From NCBI GenBank assembly GCA_973895155.1, contig OZ316892.1:21018001-21082000 (forward strand): a stretch of DNA of 64,000 nucleotides, given 5' to 3'. This document shows, piece after piece, positions 45,101 through 61,398 of the stretch; position 1 is the first letter of the stretch; each line of letters begins with the position of its first letter. This DNA comes from Marsupella aquatica (lineage: Eukaryota; Marchantiophyta). The notes under the pieces were generated by a model. It saw only the letters and a program-made list of their open reading frames with translations. It was not told where the DNA came from and searched no databases. The position numbers and the translations under genes are program-made.

Positions 45101-47399
45101 ACCGTGTTGGAGTAGCTTTGGCTCAGGGAGAGATTTTGGTCTGTAGACATTGTGCATGTTTGTGATGCTGCACAATGTTTTGTTTCTATTCAGAGTATTG
45201 GTTTGTGGAGAAGATGTTTAAGTGACTGAATTGGTAAAATCAAGTGCCTAAGTGCTAATGCTGTTTTTGGGCTTTGGAGTGACTCTCGATTGAAGGTCAA
45301 TTGGCGGAGATGTGAAGCAAATGCATGGGCATTGCGGGGTAAGGCTGTTGGGGGCTGTTAGTGACGGGATTAGTGACTGGGAGGGAAGGTTACTGCGCCA
45401 TTGCAGGACAGGGTTTTTTTGAGTTTGGCTTGCAGCTGGTTGAATTGGATGCACTGAGATAGAAGTTTACTAGAGAGAAGGGAGATGGTCTTGGGCTCAA
45501 AGTTGAGTGCTATCGGTGGCTTTCGTGTGACTGTTGGCCTACACGGTGGTAAAGGAGTCAAGGGGCTTTCAATTGTAGTCAAAATTGGTGGAACTGGTGT
45601 TGCACCCTCTGTTTTTGGGGCTCTGATCTGTGTAATTAACAACCTTTGGAAGGTTTTTGGCTGTTGGAGCTTCTGCTAGTGTGCTCATTGCTGTGATTGA
45701 GCGTGGATTGGAGATACAAAAGCCGACCCTCTTTCCTCCTGAGATTGGAGAATGGTCTTTGGAGAAGGGGTGCGCTTGTACGTGTGGCTCTGAATTGAAA
45801 AGCATTGTGTGGTAATCACGGAGAAGAAGTGCAACTGAGGTTTTGAAGACAACAAATGAAACACTGGCCAGACAGTTAAGGAGGAGGAAGAGAGAGAGTC
45901 TGGTCTGTGCTAAGGTGTGCGCAAAGGAGGACCAAGTGAACTTACGGTGTGAAGGTTGCATCATGCTCATCTTCTTAGTTAGGGTTCAAGAGGTGTTGAT
46001 CAGAGTGGACTATAGGAGACTGCATTTTAGTGGTGGTTTACATTGGTTGGGGGTTTGGTTAGCAATGGTCTTTGTTTCTTAGGTTGGCGTGTGAGGGTCT
46101 GGTGGGAGTTGTCCTGGTATGAGGAGTGCTGGATAGTTCTGGTCAGTAATAGAGGGGAAGAATTAAGTATCCTTCCTCGGCCTGGGGTTCTGTGCTCTCG
46201 TTCTGGGCCAACCTTTCTGGGTTTGCCCCGTGGGGCTTCTAGAGCTCCATTTATTCGTGGTCTTGTGTGACTTATTCCCTTCGTCTTCCAGGTTTTAGAT
46301 AGAAAAAGTAAGATTTGTGGTTTCCCCTCTCCTTGGGGCTGACTTGCAAATGGCTTCCGAACATGCATTGCCCGGGACGGACCTTGGCTTTGATACTGGT
46401 AGTGGTTGTTGGTTTCGTTTGTGCTGGTCACTGGCTAGTTAGTTCTTGTATGGGTTGGTGGTGGCTGGGCTTGATCCGGTCCTCCTGCTTCTTCTGGTTT
46501 TCCCTATCCTTTGGCACCTTTGTGGACTTTGCCCTGGCCTTTTTGGTCCTCCCTTTCTGTTTAACGGATTTTAGTGTTAAAAAAAGAAGGACTCAATGGC
46601 CTTAGTTGTAAAGGGTTTGGTCTAAATCAACCCGTGTTCTTCTAGTGCAAGCAATTTGGAAACACAACAAAGTCTTGAAGGCCACAAAACACCCTTGCTG
46701 AAGTTCACTAGGCTGCCATAAATTGGAATTAAATAGTTTATACAGGACCCATTACCATCATGGCCAAGTGCAGTTCCATTTCTTTCACCTCAAGTCACAC
46801 TCATTTTGGGACATTAATGTGCTACTTTCTGGACTGTGACTAGTTCATCTAAAGCCTGAATGCCCTTGGTTGTAAATTCAGGAGCACAATTGCCTCATCC
46901 CAAAGTAGAGCTTTGAGTGGAGGGTTGCCATCCTTCAAAGAGAATTAGTTGAAATTGGTATTTGGGCTTCTCCATTTACTACGGGTTCAATGAACTGAAA
47001 ACCTAGTGTAACAGGTCTTTGGCCACTTACAGGTCACTTTTGTGACCGAACTGTAAAATATACTATCTGAAGAACTTGGAGGTTTTCCAATGGTCCATCT
47101 GGGTCTCACTAGTCCATCCGAGCGTGAGAGACAACGTTGAGGTGTATCGAGGTTTTGCACCTAGATTGACATCTCTTAGACTAAATAAATGAGCGATTTG
47201 AAACCGACCACGTAACCTCCGTTTGCAATCGGTCCTGCCGCGCACGCTGCCGGAAACCCGCAGTGCCGTAAAACCAAAGCCAGCCGGACGTGTTACGTCA
47301 GGAGCGAGTGCATGACACGGTACTTCCCGACAGTAGTAATTTATATGTTCTAGAGACTCGGGACTAGGGAGGGAGAGGGGGCCACGGGCGGCAAAGCAG

Positions 47400-47760
47400 A
47401 GAAGCGAACGGAGTTCCGGGCGAAGGCCAAGGCTGAGGGAAAGGAAGGACGAAGAGAACGGAGGCCCAAGAGACGGACGAAGGCCGAGGCGGAGAAGGAA
47501 AGGAAGGAGGGATCGAACAGCGGCCAACGGGACGGAGAAGGAACGGACGGACGAGGGCCGCGGCGGAGAAGGGAAGGAAGGCTCTACAGAGAACGGAGGC
47601 CAACGAGACGGAGGAGGAACGGACGGAGGAGTGCCAAGGCGGAGAAGGAGAGGGAAGGCTACAGAGAACGGAAGCCCAGGAGACGGAGAAGGAACAGAGA
47701 GAGGGAGGGAGCGAGGGAGGGAGTGAGCGAGGCCAAGACGGGGAAGGCCAAGGAGGGACG
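47400..47760. repeat. Purine-rich minisatellite upstream of the ubiquitin protease
   Basis: Units of about 60-76 bp built on GAGAACGGAGGCC, GAGACGGA and GGCGGAGAAGGAAAGGAAGG recur near 47453, 47514, 47590 and 47663. The plus strand is almost pure purine here, so the minus strand shows a spurious 288-codon Pro/Ser/Leu frame. The block lies about 0.8-1.1 kb before the protease start codon. Confidence 0.8.
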
Positions 47761-48531
47761 AAGAGCAAGGCGGAGAGAAGGACAATCGAACGGCAAAGCG
47801 GAGGCAGAGGAAGGCAGAGGAATGCAGAGCAGCGCAGACAGAGGACGAGGAGGAGCGAGACATTCTAGAGAAATCGAAAGAAAACAGAGGGAGGAGAAGG
47901 GGCGGGTTTTTTTGCTGATGCGGCAACATTTTGACGAAGCGCAGGAGGAAAGACCTCTGTCTGGGCAGGAGGAGAATAATATAATACTACAGTAGATTCG
48001 TAGGTGAGAGAGGAGGCGGGCTTGGAGGGGGGCTACTCGATGCGCACTGAAGTCGGGGTGCGGCTGAGAGATGAAGCAAAGCACTTGTGAGGCAAGTTAA
48101 CGCGAAGGAGAGCAAGGAAAGGAATGAAAACTGGCCGGCTGGTGCTGATGCGTGGTGACCAACTGAGCAGCAAGCACTGGCGTGGTTAGCAGGGATTTCC
48201 ATTTCAGACCGTTTTGACGCTCTACACTTGGGTTTAATGGAGTACCATTTTTGAGAGCCGATCCATCACCGCAGGCGCGGAGCGAGTTGCCATATTTTGG
48301 CGCATCATTTTTTGTCAGTGTCCGTTGTTTTGGGGCCTGCTGCGGCCTGCGTAGAGTACTGGACTACCGAGAGAGAGGGGAAGCGAAAGCGAGAGCGAGA
48401 GCGAGAGAGAGAGTTTTGGGAGACGAAGCGATTGCAACAGGGAAGGAAGGTCCGGCAGGCAGGAAGACCAGGCAGGGTGAAGAGATCTATGCGGGGGAAT
48501 TGCGTTGCGAGGGGGTGATTAGATTGGAAAA

Positions 48532-54972
<6,441 letters not shown>

Positions 54973-55085
54973 ATGGAAGGGATACTCAAAATTTGAGAGG
55001 GATTATGGTAGAGACGTGTTGAGAGTAAGAGAAACATATTCTTATAATGTTGAAGAATTATTCATGTGCAAAAGGCAGAGACCTT

Positions 55086-55091
55086 AATAAA
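55086..55091 (+). terminator. Candidate poly(A) signal of the ubiquitin protease gene
   Basis: AATAAA lies 114 bp after the TAA stop, in sense with the gene and before the convergent SHIPPO gene. Confidence 0.45.
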
Positions 55092-55633
55092 ATCGGGACC
55101 ATTTCTCAAATCTCTAGTTTCTGCCGTTTAGCACGGCCAATGGGATTTATCTCCTTGAGGTTGCTTTGTTCAGTTTTTTATATGAGGAATGCCTCCTTTT
55201 ACTATCTGGCACTTTTATGTATGCTGGTCCCTCATTGTTCTTCCCCATACCAACACTCTTGGGTCCCTTGCGACAATTAATGCGGCTCCCCCGACTACAC
55301 TTTAAATGATTGCAGAGGGCCTGTGAGCTAATCATCACCTCTGATAGAGAAGTGGTTTGTTTAGAGTTGTACGTGAGACGTCAGGACTGAGTTACATAAT
55401 TTGTACGGACGATATCCTCTATTCCCTCTTCTAGGTTGCTTTGGGTTTGGCAGCCTGTTGCTCTGTATGAAGTGATGGAAGTCTTGATTGACCAATGTCT
55501 GCCTCATCTTGTTTGCATGCTGCAGGTGCACGAAAGTTCAAGCTTGGAAGTGCCAATTAAAGGTCTAGAAGTAGTAAATGTATAGGTCTTTCCAGGTTTG
55601 AAATAGTCTGCAACGAGATTGTAAATTCGAGAC

Positions 55634-55741
55634 AGGTTCTGGTGTTCTTTGGTCGTAGAGGCTACGTGGCCTGCCATCGGTCTGGCAGGTTCTGGTTTAC
55701 TTTGGTCGTAGAGGCTACGTCGCCTGCCATCGGTCTGGCAG
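55634..55741. repeat. Two-copy tandem duplication, ~54 bp
   Basis: Two units contain CTTTGGTCGTAGAGGCTACG and CCTGCCATCGGTCTGGCAG, with few differences. The part CTGCCA..TGGCAG is itself an inverted repeat. It lies in the presumed 3' UTR of SHIPPO gene 1. Confidence 0.8.
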
Positions 55742-55775
55742 CTGGACTGCAAAAATAACCAACCTACAGTTGTAC

Positions 55776-56930
55776 TCACCATGGTCGTGCTCGTGTCCGT
55801 TTCCCCATTGTGTATGCAGGTCCCTTTGAGCCTTGCCAGGGTGAATATTGACCAGGCCCTGGGTTGCCATATCGGTTGTCGATTTCATGTCGGCCGGCAA
55901 TTGTGTAAGCAACTGTTTTGTCGTTAGGGAGATTGTAGGATCCTGGGCCTGGTCCCTTCTCTCCAATAAGACCATGCACCTTGGCAGCCATCGTATACGA
56001 AGGCGCGCCAGATCGGCTCCTAGGATCATATGCTCCTGGGCCTGGTACCATTTCTCTACTTCTGTGTTTCACTCTTCCAGCTATGGTGAAAGCAGGACTT
56101 CTAAATTCTTCTGAATTGTATGCTCCAGGTCCAGGATTATTATCTCGACCACTATTACCTAGTCTTCCTGCAATCGAAAAAGCAGGACCACCGTCCCTTG
56201 AGTACGGAGAGTATTCTCCAGGTCCAGGGCTCCTGATTGCCCCACTTTCAGCTGCTCTTCTGGCCAATGTATAAGCAGGTTCCTTACGATGAAGAATGCG
56301 TGCGTCTCCCGAGTATGCTCCGGGCCCTGGCGTGTCTTCAGTTATCGTTCTAATGTTCCGCTTAGTGAGGGTGTACGCAGGGGCAGATGGTTGCATTTTA
56401 GGGTTATAGGTACCTGGTCCTGGTGATTTGTGTTGTAGACCATCTGAATATCGCCGAGCCATTGAGAATGCTGGTGATTGCGGTGAGGATCCTGCATCAT
56501 AAGCTCCTGGTCCTGGGGTCTTTGCCCCTAAAGGATCTGGTTTCTTTCCTCCCATAGTGTAGGAGGGACCATCAGTTTTGGATCTGAAACTGTATGTACC
56601 TGGACCTGGACTTGGGTGACGTTTACTCTCATGGTATCGGGTTGCCATCGAGTATGCAGGTGGTGATTGCTGCACATTAGGTGTGTAAGCCCCTGGACCA
56701 GGTCCAGGTAGTCCTCTAGGCTCACCAAATCGACCTGGGATTGTATATGCAGGACCGTGAGATCCAACTTGTGGAGAGTAAGTCCCCGGTCCAGGTTGAT
56801 CCCCTTGTCCATCTGATCTGAATCGAAGAGCCATGGAGTAAGCAGGTGGTGATGTATTGACGACATTCTTGGATTTTGCGACGTCATATGTTCCTGGGCC
56901 TGGGGTTGGGTCGCCATAATAAATGTCCAT
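55776..56930 (-). CDS. SHIPPO-repeat protein 1 (ODF3/CIMAP-like), sperm axoneme
   Basis: This 384-residue intronless protein starts MDIYYGDPTPGPGTYDV and consists of twelve PGPG(T/A/S/E/Q)Y repeats spaced about 30 residues apart, each followed by a block like PAYTMxxR or PAFSIAGR. This is the SHIPPO/STPG repeat, known from outer dense fibre protein 3 and related ciliary proteins that bind inside or along axonemal microtubules. It is longer than animal ODF3 (about 250 residues) because of more repeats. The C-terminus GPAYTMGKRTRARP is shared with the neighbouring gene, which marks them as tandem duplicates. In plants such proteins are expected only where sperm have flagella; expression in antheridia is inferred. 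The ATG at 56930 begins directly at the first repeat. Confidence 0.92.
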   Translation of the reverse strand: MDIYYGDPTPGPGTYDVAKSKNVVNTSPPAYSMALRFRSDGQGDQPGPGTYSPQVGSHGPAYTIPGRFGEPRGLPGPGPGAYTPNVQQSPPAYSMATRYHESKRHPSPGPGTYSFRSKTDGPSYTMGGKKPDPLGAKTPGPGAYDAGSSPQSPAFSMARRYSDGLQHKSPGPGTYNPKMQPSAPAYTLTKRNIRTITEDTPGPGAYSGDARILHRKEPAYTLARRAAESGAIRSPGPGEYSPYSRDGGPAFSIAGRLGNSGRDNNPGPGAYNSEEFRSPAFTIAGRVKHRSREMVPGPGAYDPRSRSGAPSYTMAAKVHGLIGEKGPGPGSYNLPNDKTVAYTIAGRHEIDNRYGNPGPGQYSPWQGSKGPAYTMGKRTRARPW

Positions 56931-57568
56931 TATCGTTCTGTCTCAAGAACACATGACATTTCAAATTGTCAGGTTTTTCTTTGGTGGCGGCATGTGCAAC
57001 TCAGCAGAGGGGTGGAGTGATGGAAGCGCTATTCGTGAGTCAGATGAGTTTGTAAGAGGTAAATTTAAGGTCAATGTTGCAGTCTTTGGTGGTCACAATC
57101 TGGACAGGGTTCCCTGTCCTAGGAGCAGGACAGACTACACTAAGAACTGTAGAATGGGGCTAGAATAAATTAAAACCAACGGGAATGTGGAGGATAGTGA
57201 GGCAAGCTTAGTCCATCTACGAAGTAATTTTCTAATTTTCTAGTGCTTTGTTTATAATTAATCCTTCGGTCGTTTGATCACAGTCAAGATACATTGTGCC
57301 TATCTAAATTACACATCCAGCAGTTTCTGCTCCTCCAGGGGGAAGAACCTCCCTCCAAACCTCGGGGAACTAATAAATCGTTTCTTACGCATCTTCCCAT
57401 CATTTCTATTTTGAGGCAAGTGAAGAGATGGAAGCAAACCTATTAATGATGCCGTCCGAGGAATCCATGATTGTTTCAAAGATTACAAACGAGTGTAATT
57501 GTCTATCTATTATAGATTCCTAGCTGTTTGTGGGTTCTTTCGTGACAATCACCTCCCAAGCAAGCAAT
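56931..57568. other. Spacer between the two SHIPPO genes
   Basis: About 640 bp hold the presumed promoter of SHIPPO gene 1 and the 3' flank of gene 2. No gene or repeat is visible. Confidence 0.5.
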
Positions 57569-58190
57569 TCATTTGCTCTTTCTTCGTTCTTTCAGTTGCG
57601 GTCTGACCCTAGTACGCTTTCCCATTGTATATGCTGGACCTCTTGATCCCTCTGAAGGACTGTAAGTACCCGGTCCTGGCCCCGAAACTGGATCACTTGT
57701 TGAATGTCGACCAGCAATTGTGAAAGCAGGTGCTGCTGTTCGTTTTGGAGTATTGTAAGTTCCAGGTCCTGGCCCTCTCTAGCCCTGAGCTAGATACCCT
57801 CCCTGCCATAGTGTATGAGGGACCATCTGGCGTGGATCTTGAGCTATATGACCCAGGACCTGGGCTGGTTTCACGACGATCTGAGCTATGCCGACCTGAG
57901 ATTGAGAAAGCAGGTGAAGTCGATTGCTCAGGAAGTGTATACGCCCCCGGGCCAGGCCCATCTTGTCCGTGGGGCTGAGTTTGTCGACCATTAAATGTGT
58001 ATGCAGGATTGCTTGGTCCAGAGTTAATATTGTAGGTCCCAGGACCAGGTTGATCGGCAGGATGTCCTGAGCTGTAGCGACCAGCTATGGTATATGCAGG
58101 TGCTGTGGCAAACGGGCTTGCTGCCCGTGAAGATCTCTGCACATTGTAAGTTCCTGGACCTGGTGTCTCTTCAGCAAAGTAGGGATCCAT
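57569..58190 (-). pseudogene. SHIPPO-repeat protein 2, frameshifted
   Basis: The ATG at 58190 starts MDPYFAEETPGPGTYNV, parallel to the start of gene 1. Four PGPG repeats follow in frame. Near 57780 the frame is off by one base in CTAGAGAGGGCC; after it the sequence again codes for two more repeats (RGPGPGTYNTP, SGPGPGTYSP) and the shared C-terminus GPAYTMGKRTRVRP, ending at a TGA at 57569. The total length of 622 nt is one more than a multiple of three, so a single inserted base explains it. Without the shift the protein would have about 206 residues, closer to the usual ODF3 size. It could be a young pseudogene or a sequencing error; conservation on both sides of the shift favours recent loss or error. 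Confidence 0.87.
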
Positions 58191-59049
58191 TTTTATCTCG
58201 AGTGATTTAAAGAATTCTTGGTAAAATGCCAACTCGGAGAGAGTCAGCTCAGCTGTGGCTAGAATGGTTAAATAGAAGGCCTTAACAATTTTTCACAGGA
58301 TCTGGAATAGTTCGAGAAACTTCAGTCTTGTACCCGGAGCTATTGTCAGTTACGTATCTTTTACTTCCCAATCTGAAGGTGTTTGTGGAGTGCTTGAGGC
58401 ATACTACAAGTGCGTGTTGCACGGACACTGCAGAATTTTAGATGACTTTGGATCTTGCCTTTGACAGAGTATCTGTAGTTAGAGACTCAGTCAACGTAGA
58501 AAGCGACCTAAGGCCATTATTACAAGGAAAAAAAGGAGCATGAGTTTTGGTTAATTGTTCTGATTTGTCTGATTACTCTTCTCCCCCCTTTACACCCTCT
58601 GGTTCCCTGCAGCGTAGCACAGAGTAGCGATAATGATAACATTCACGCCTTGAGTTTACATCTCTTTAATTGGCAAAGCACCTGGACGCGAGAAAAGGTT
58701 AAAAATTAACCACACTCATGCCATTCACAATGGCTCAGGTCTCGGCACTGCACATCAAAATATGACATATACTATGTATGGCACCCCTGTATACCGTGAT
58801 AATCCTAGTTTTTTTCTTTGAATCAATGAATGCAACCACATTTTGATGTGTGATTACCAGCAGGGCAATGGCTCTTGGTCCTGGGAAGATCAGACCTCGA
58901 AGGCAACAAAGCTCACAGAATAAACCAGGTCTGTGACCAAAGAGCTGAGCTTTGTAGTCACTATAAAGACACCGACTCTTTAGTCACAAGAAGAAGACTC
59001 GAAGCCTTGTCTATCTGTGTCTATTTGGTTCACTATCAAGGCTTCACAC

Positions 59050-59227
59050 TTGTATATTTAGGAATATGATCATATTATTTTGGACTCCTCTACTCTGGGA
59101 TAACCTTTTTGTATATTTAGGAACATGGGCGTATTTTCCAGACTACTCTACCCTGGGGTACATGTACAATTCCTTACATATTTAAGAATCTGGGTGTATT
59201 ATTCCAGACTACTGTACCCTGGGATAC
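59050..59227. repeat. Three-unit tandem repeat, ~60 bp
   Basis: Units begin near 59050, 59109 and 59173 with TATATTTAGGAA or a variant and end with CTACTCTGGGATA, CTACCCTGGGGTA and GTACCCTGGGATA. They have diverged moderately. Confidence 0.8.
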
Positions 59228-60186
59228 ACGAACGAGTATTGGGATTCGACCAGTAGTACGTCACTTTGTTCAATCAATTATGGGCAATTTAATGAGAGGC
59301 TCACATGTTTGCTGGGCATCAAGGAACTAATAAATGGGCGAAGTATCTTCCTAGGTGTCACCCTAAAAGCTACAAGTGAGCTCTTTCCATGAAGTTTCTC
59401 ACGACCAATGCTATAGCCCATGGCATTTTCACCCTTGCTTAGGACCATGAGGGAATTGTTAACCATGGACGGTTAGATAAGTGAGTTGGTTTCACGGTAA
59501 CAAGTGTGAACAATCATTCGGCATCACTGTAAAGTTTCCAATAGGAAAATTTGGAAGAGTGTCTCTCCTTCGGCTTCAAATGATTCTTTCACAAGATGTT
59601 CATTTCCATCTCGACGGAAGCTATAAGTGGTGCGGCAACTTACCACATATTGCCTGTATGGATCTACTTGACACAACTATTCCAGTCTCCAAAGATTAAG
59701 TCTATGCGGAAACGTCACTATGGTAGTCTGGTTATTGGATTGGTGTTGATGCAAGTTCAATATTCAAATCTGATATGGAATGATCTGATTCTGGTCATTG
59801 ATAATCTAAGGGTCCCTAGTTGATGGCTTTTTCAACACCTATAGGTCCAACTATTATGAATGCTCCTGGCAGTGGATTCTATGTTAGCGTGCAACGCAAA
59901 TTGTAGCTTTGGTGTCAAACCATTTACCAATTGGCTTCATAATTGGTTTTGCCACTGACATTGTTCTGGGCTTTCATGAAGCCAATCTTGATAGCACAAT
60001 ACTACTCTACCATCGTGAACCTACAGATTTTTGCAAGGGATGACTAAACTCATTATCGTAGAAGGTGTATTTACTGAGTGATGATCATGAACGTACAGAC
60101 CATTGGTTCAATCATACTCACCTGAGTCAGTGAGGTTGAATTTGCTTTGCACTATTGACAAAGGCTTGCGGAAACTAGCCAATTTG

Positions 60187-60280
60187 TTCTCGCTGAGTCC
60201 TATAAGACCATTAATTTGTTGAGGTTGAGCTACAATACTCCTGAAGAAGGAAATATCCGTCTTATAGGACTCAGCGAGAA
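60187..60280. repeat. Perfect 22-bp inverted repeat with 50-nt spacer
   Basis: The arm at 60187-60208 (core CTCGCTGAGTCCTATAAGAC) is exactly reverse-complementary to 60259-60280 (core GTCTTATAGGACTCAGCGAG). Transcribed in either direction it would form a 22-bp stem with a 50-nt loop, in the size range of plant microRNA precursors. Confidence 0.88.
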
Positions 60281-61398
60281 GCACATTGAGGACAATCCAC
60301 CCACCAGCTTCCATTCATGCTGGGAAACGTTGATTCAAAATGCCAAGTTTGTTTTCTAACGTAGTGTTGAACTTAATATCTGTAGTACCGTAAGATTTCA
60401 CTGTTAGTGTATGTTTCAGATACCTTTCAAATTTTCCAGAAACTCAGAGCATTAGATATAATTTTCCACGCTCGGTAATGGGTTTGCTCCACAATTCAAA
60501 ATTGTAACTATGGACGCTTATCCATTTAGGCCTTGATGACCTAGTTCAATCTAACTGATGAAAGGACTAGCATTGAAAACTTTGAAATTATAATGTCTGG
60601 ATAATGGACAAATCCATAGTTGGGGTCTGCCATCTTCAAAGACCCTAAATTCTAAATTACAATTCCAAGAGTTGTGATTGGGTACTACGAAGAGGTGTTT
60701 ATATACAAGTGGACAATATGAAAAGGTGTTTGACTGTTTAAAACCTTTTTCCTTGGAAATTACCTTAGGTATTGTACTGTTTCCGTCATGCATGCAAGTT
60801 TCATGCATGGAGTATCTAATGTGGTATAGATTATTTGGACCAAGTACTGGATCTTGATTCAATTAGGGCCAAATTGCTAATTATCTGTACGTGTTCTATA
60901 TCTAAGTATTTGAGTCATACTTCCCATAAGTCTTGCAAAGAAGGTTATATATCCTATCCACTATCTAACATTCTCTATGGGTTTACTTCTAGCTAAGCAG
61001 TTAAAATTTCCTCAGGAACCTGTCACATATTTATCAAGTTGACATGATTCAAACTTCAAGAAATCCAAGATTGTGCAATCATGATGTCCTTTACAAAATT
61101 GTAGTTAATAAATTCAATGACCTCTTGATTTGGAAAGCCCGTTATTAAGTGATATCCCCCTCCGTGCCAGTCCCCCAACATCAACCCAAGATTCTGTCAT
61201 TCTTGCTGGAAAAAGATTGTTGGCATGAAAGGCCCATGTACATTTTTTTCTCAATACTCGATTCCAACGGATATGCCAGTTGAGACCATTGAGGCTCTGG
61301 ATGCAGTTAAACTGTGTGAAGAGGCTCTTACCACCATTCAATATTGAAAATCTGTAGTTGAAGGGTCTATTTTCGATTTTATTTTGGAAGAAAAAGCA

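Larger units (their letters stand above)
31700..48531. other. Long gene-poor, repeat-rich tract
   Basis: Nearly 17 kb without a convincing gene. Sub-parts differ strongly in base composition: A+T-rich 31.7-37 kb, purine-rich on the plus strand 37.3-39.2 kb, pyrimidine-rich 39.5-42.4 kb and G/T-rich 44.6-46.6 kb. Open frames are short or low-complexity. Old transposable element remains are likely but I could not identify any. The last kilobase should contain the ubiquitin protease promoter. Confidence 0.45.
54973..55775. other. Convergent intergenic spacer
   Basis: About 800 bp hold the 3' ends of the protease gene and SHIPPO gene 1. No gene is supported. A tandem duplication is present at 55634-55741. 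Confidence 0.55.
58191..61398. other. Intergenic between SHIPPO gene 2 and F-box gene
   Basis: No gene is supported in about 3.2 kb. It contains a three-unit tandem repeat (59050-59227) and a perfect 22-bp inverted repeat (60187-60280), listed separately. Confidence 0.5.

Noticed and set aside
44640-46610. Possible decayed transposon proteins on either strand
   Set aside because: G/T-rich, short frames with no motif I could recognise; not supported enough to list as a feature.
47063-47929. 288-codon minus-strand frame
   Set aside because: Translation of a purine-rich minisatellite; Ser/Pro/Leu repeats and no domain.
58191-58232. SHIPPO gene 2 starting at 58232
   Set aside because: That codon is TTG, and the ATG at 58190 matches the start of gene 1.
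60187-60280. CRISPR-like or tRNA structure
   Set aside because: A single inverted repeat only; no array and no cloverleaf. I also saw no convincing tRNA or rRNA gene anywhere in the window.
61384-61398. F-box protein starting at 61384
   Set aside because: That codon is TTG; the first ATG is at 61399.
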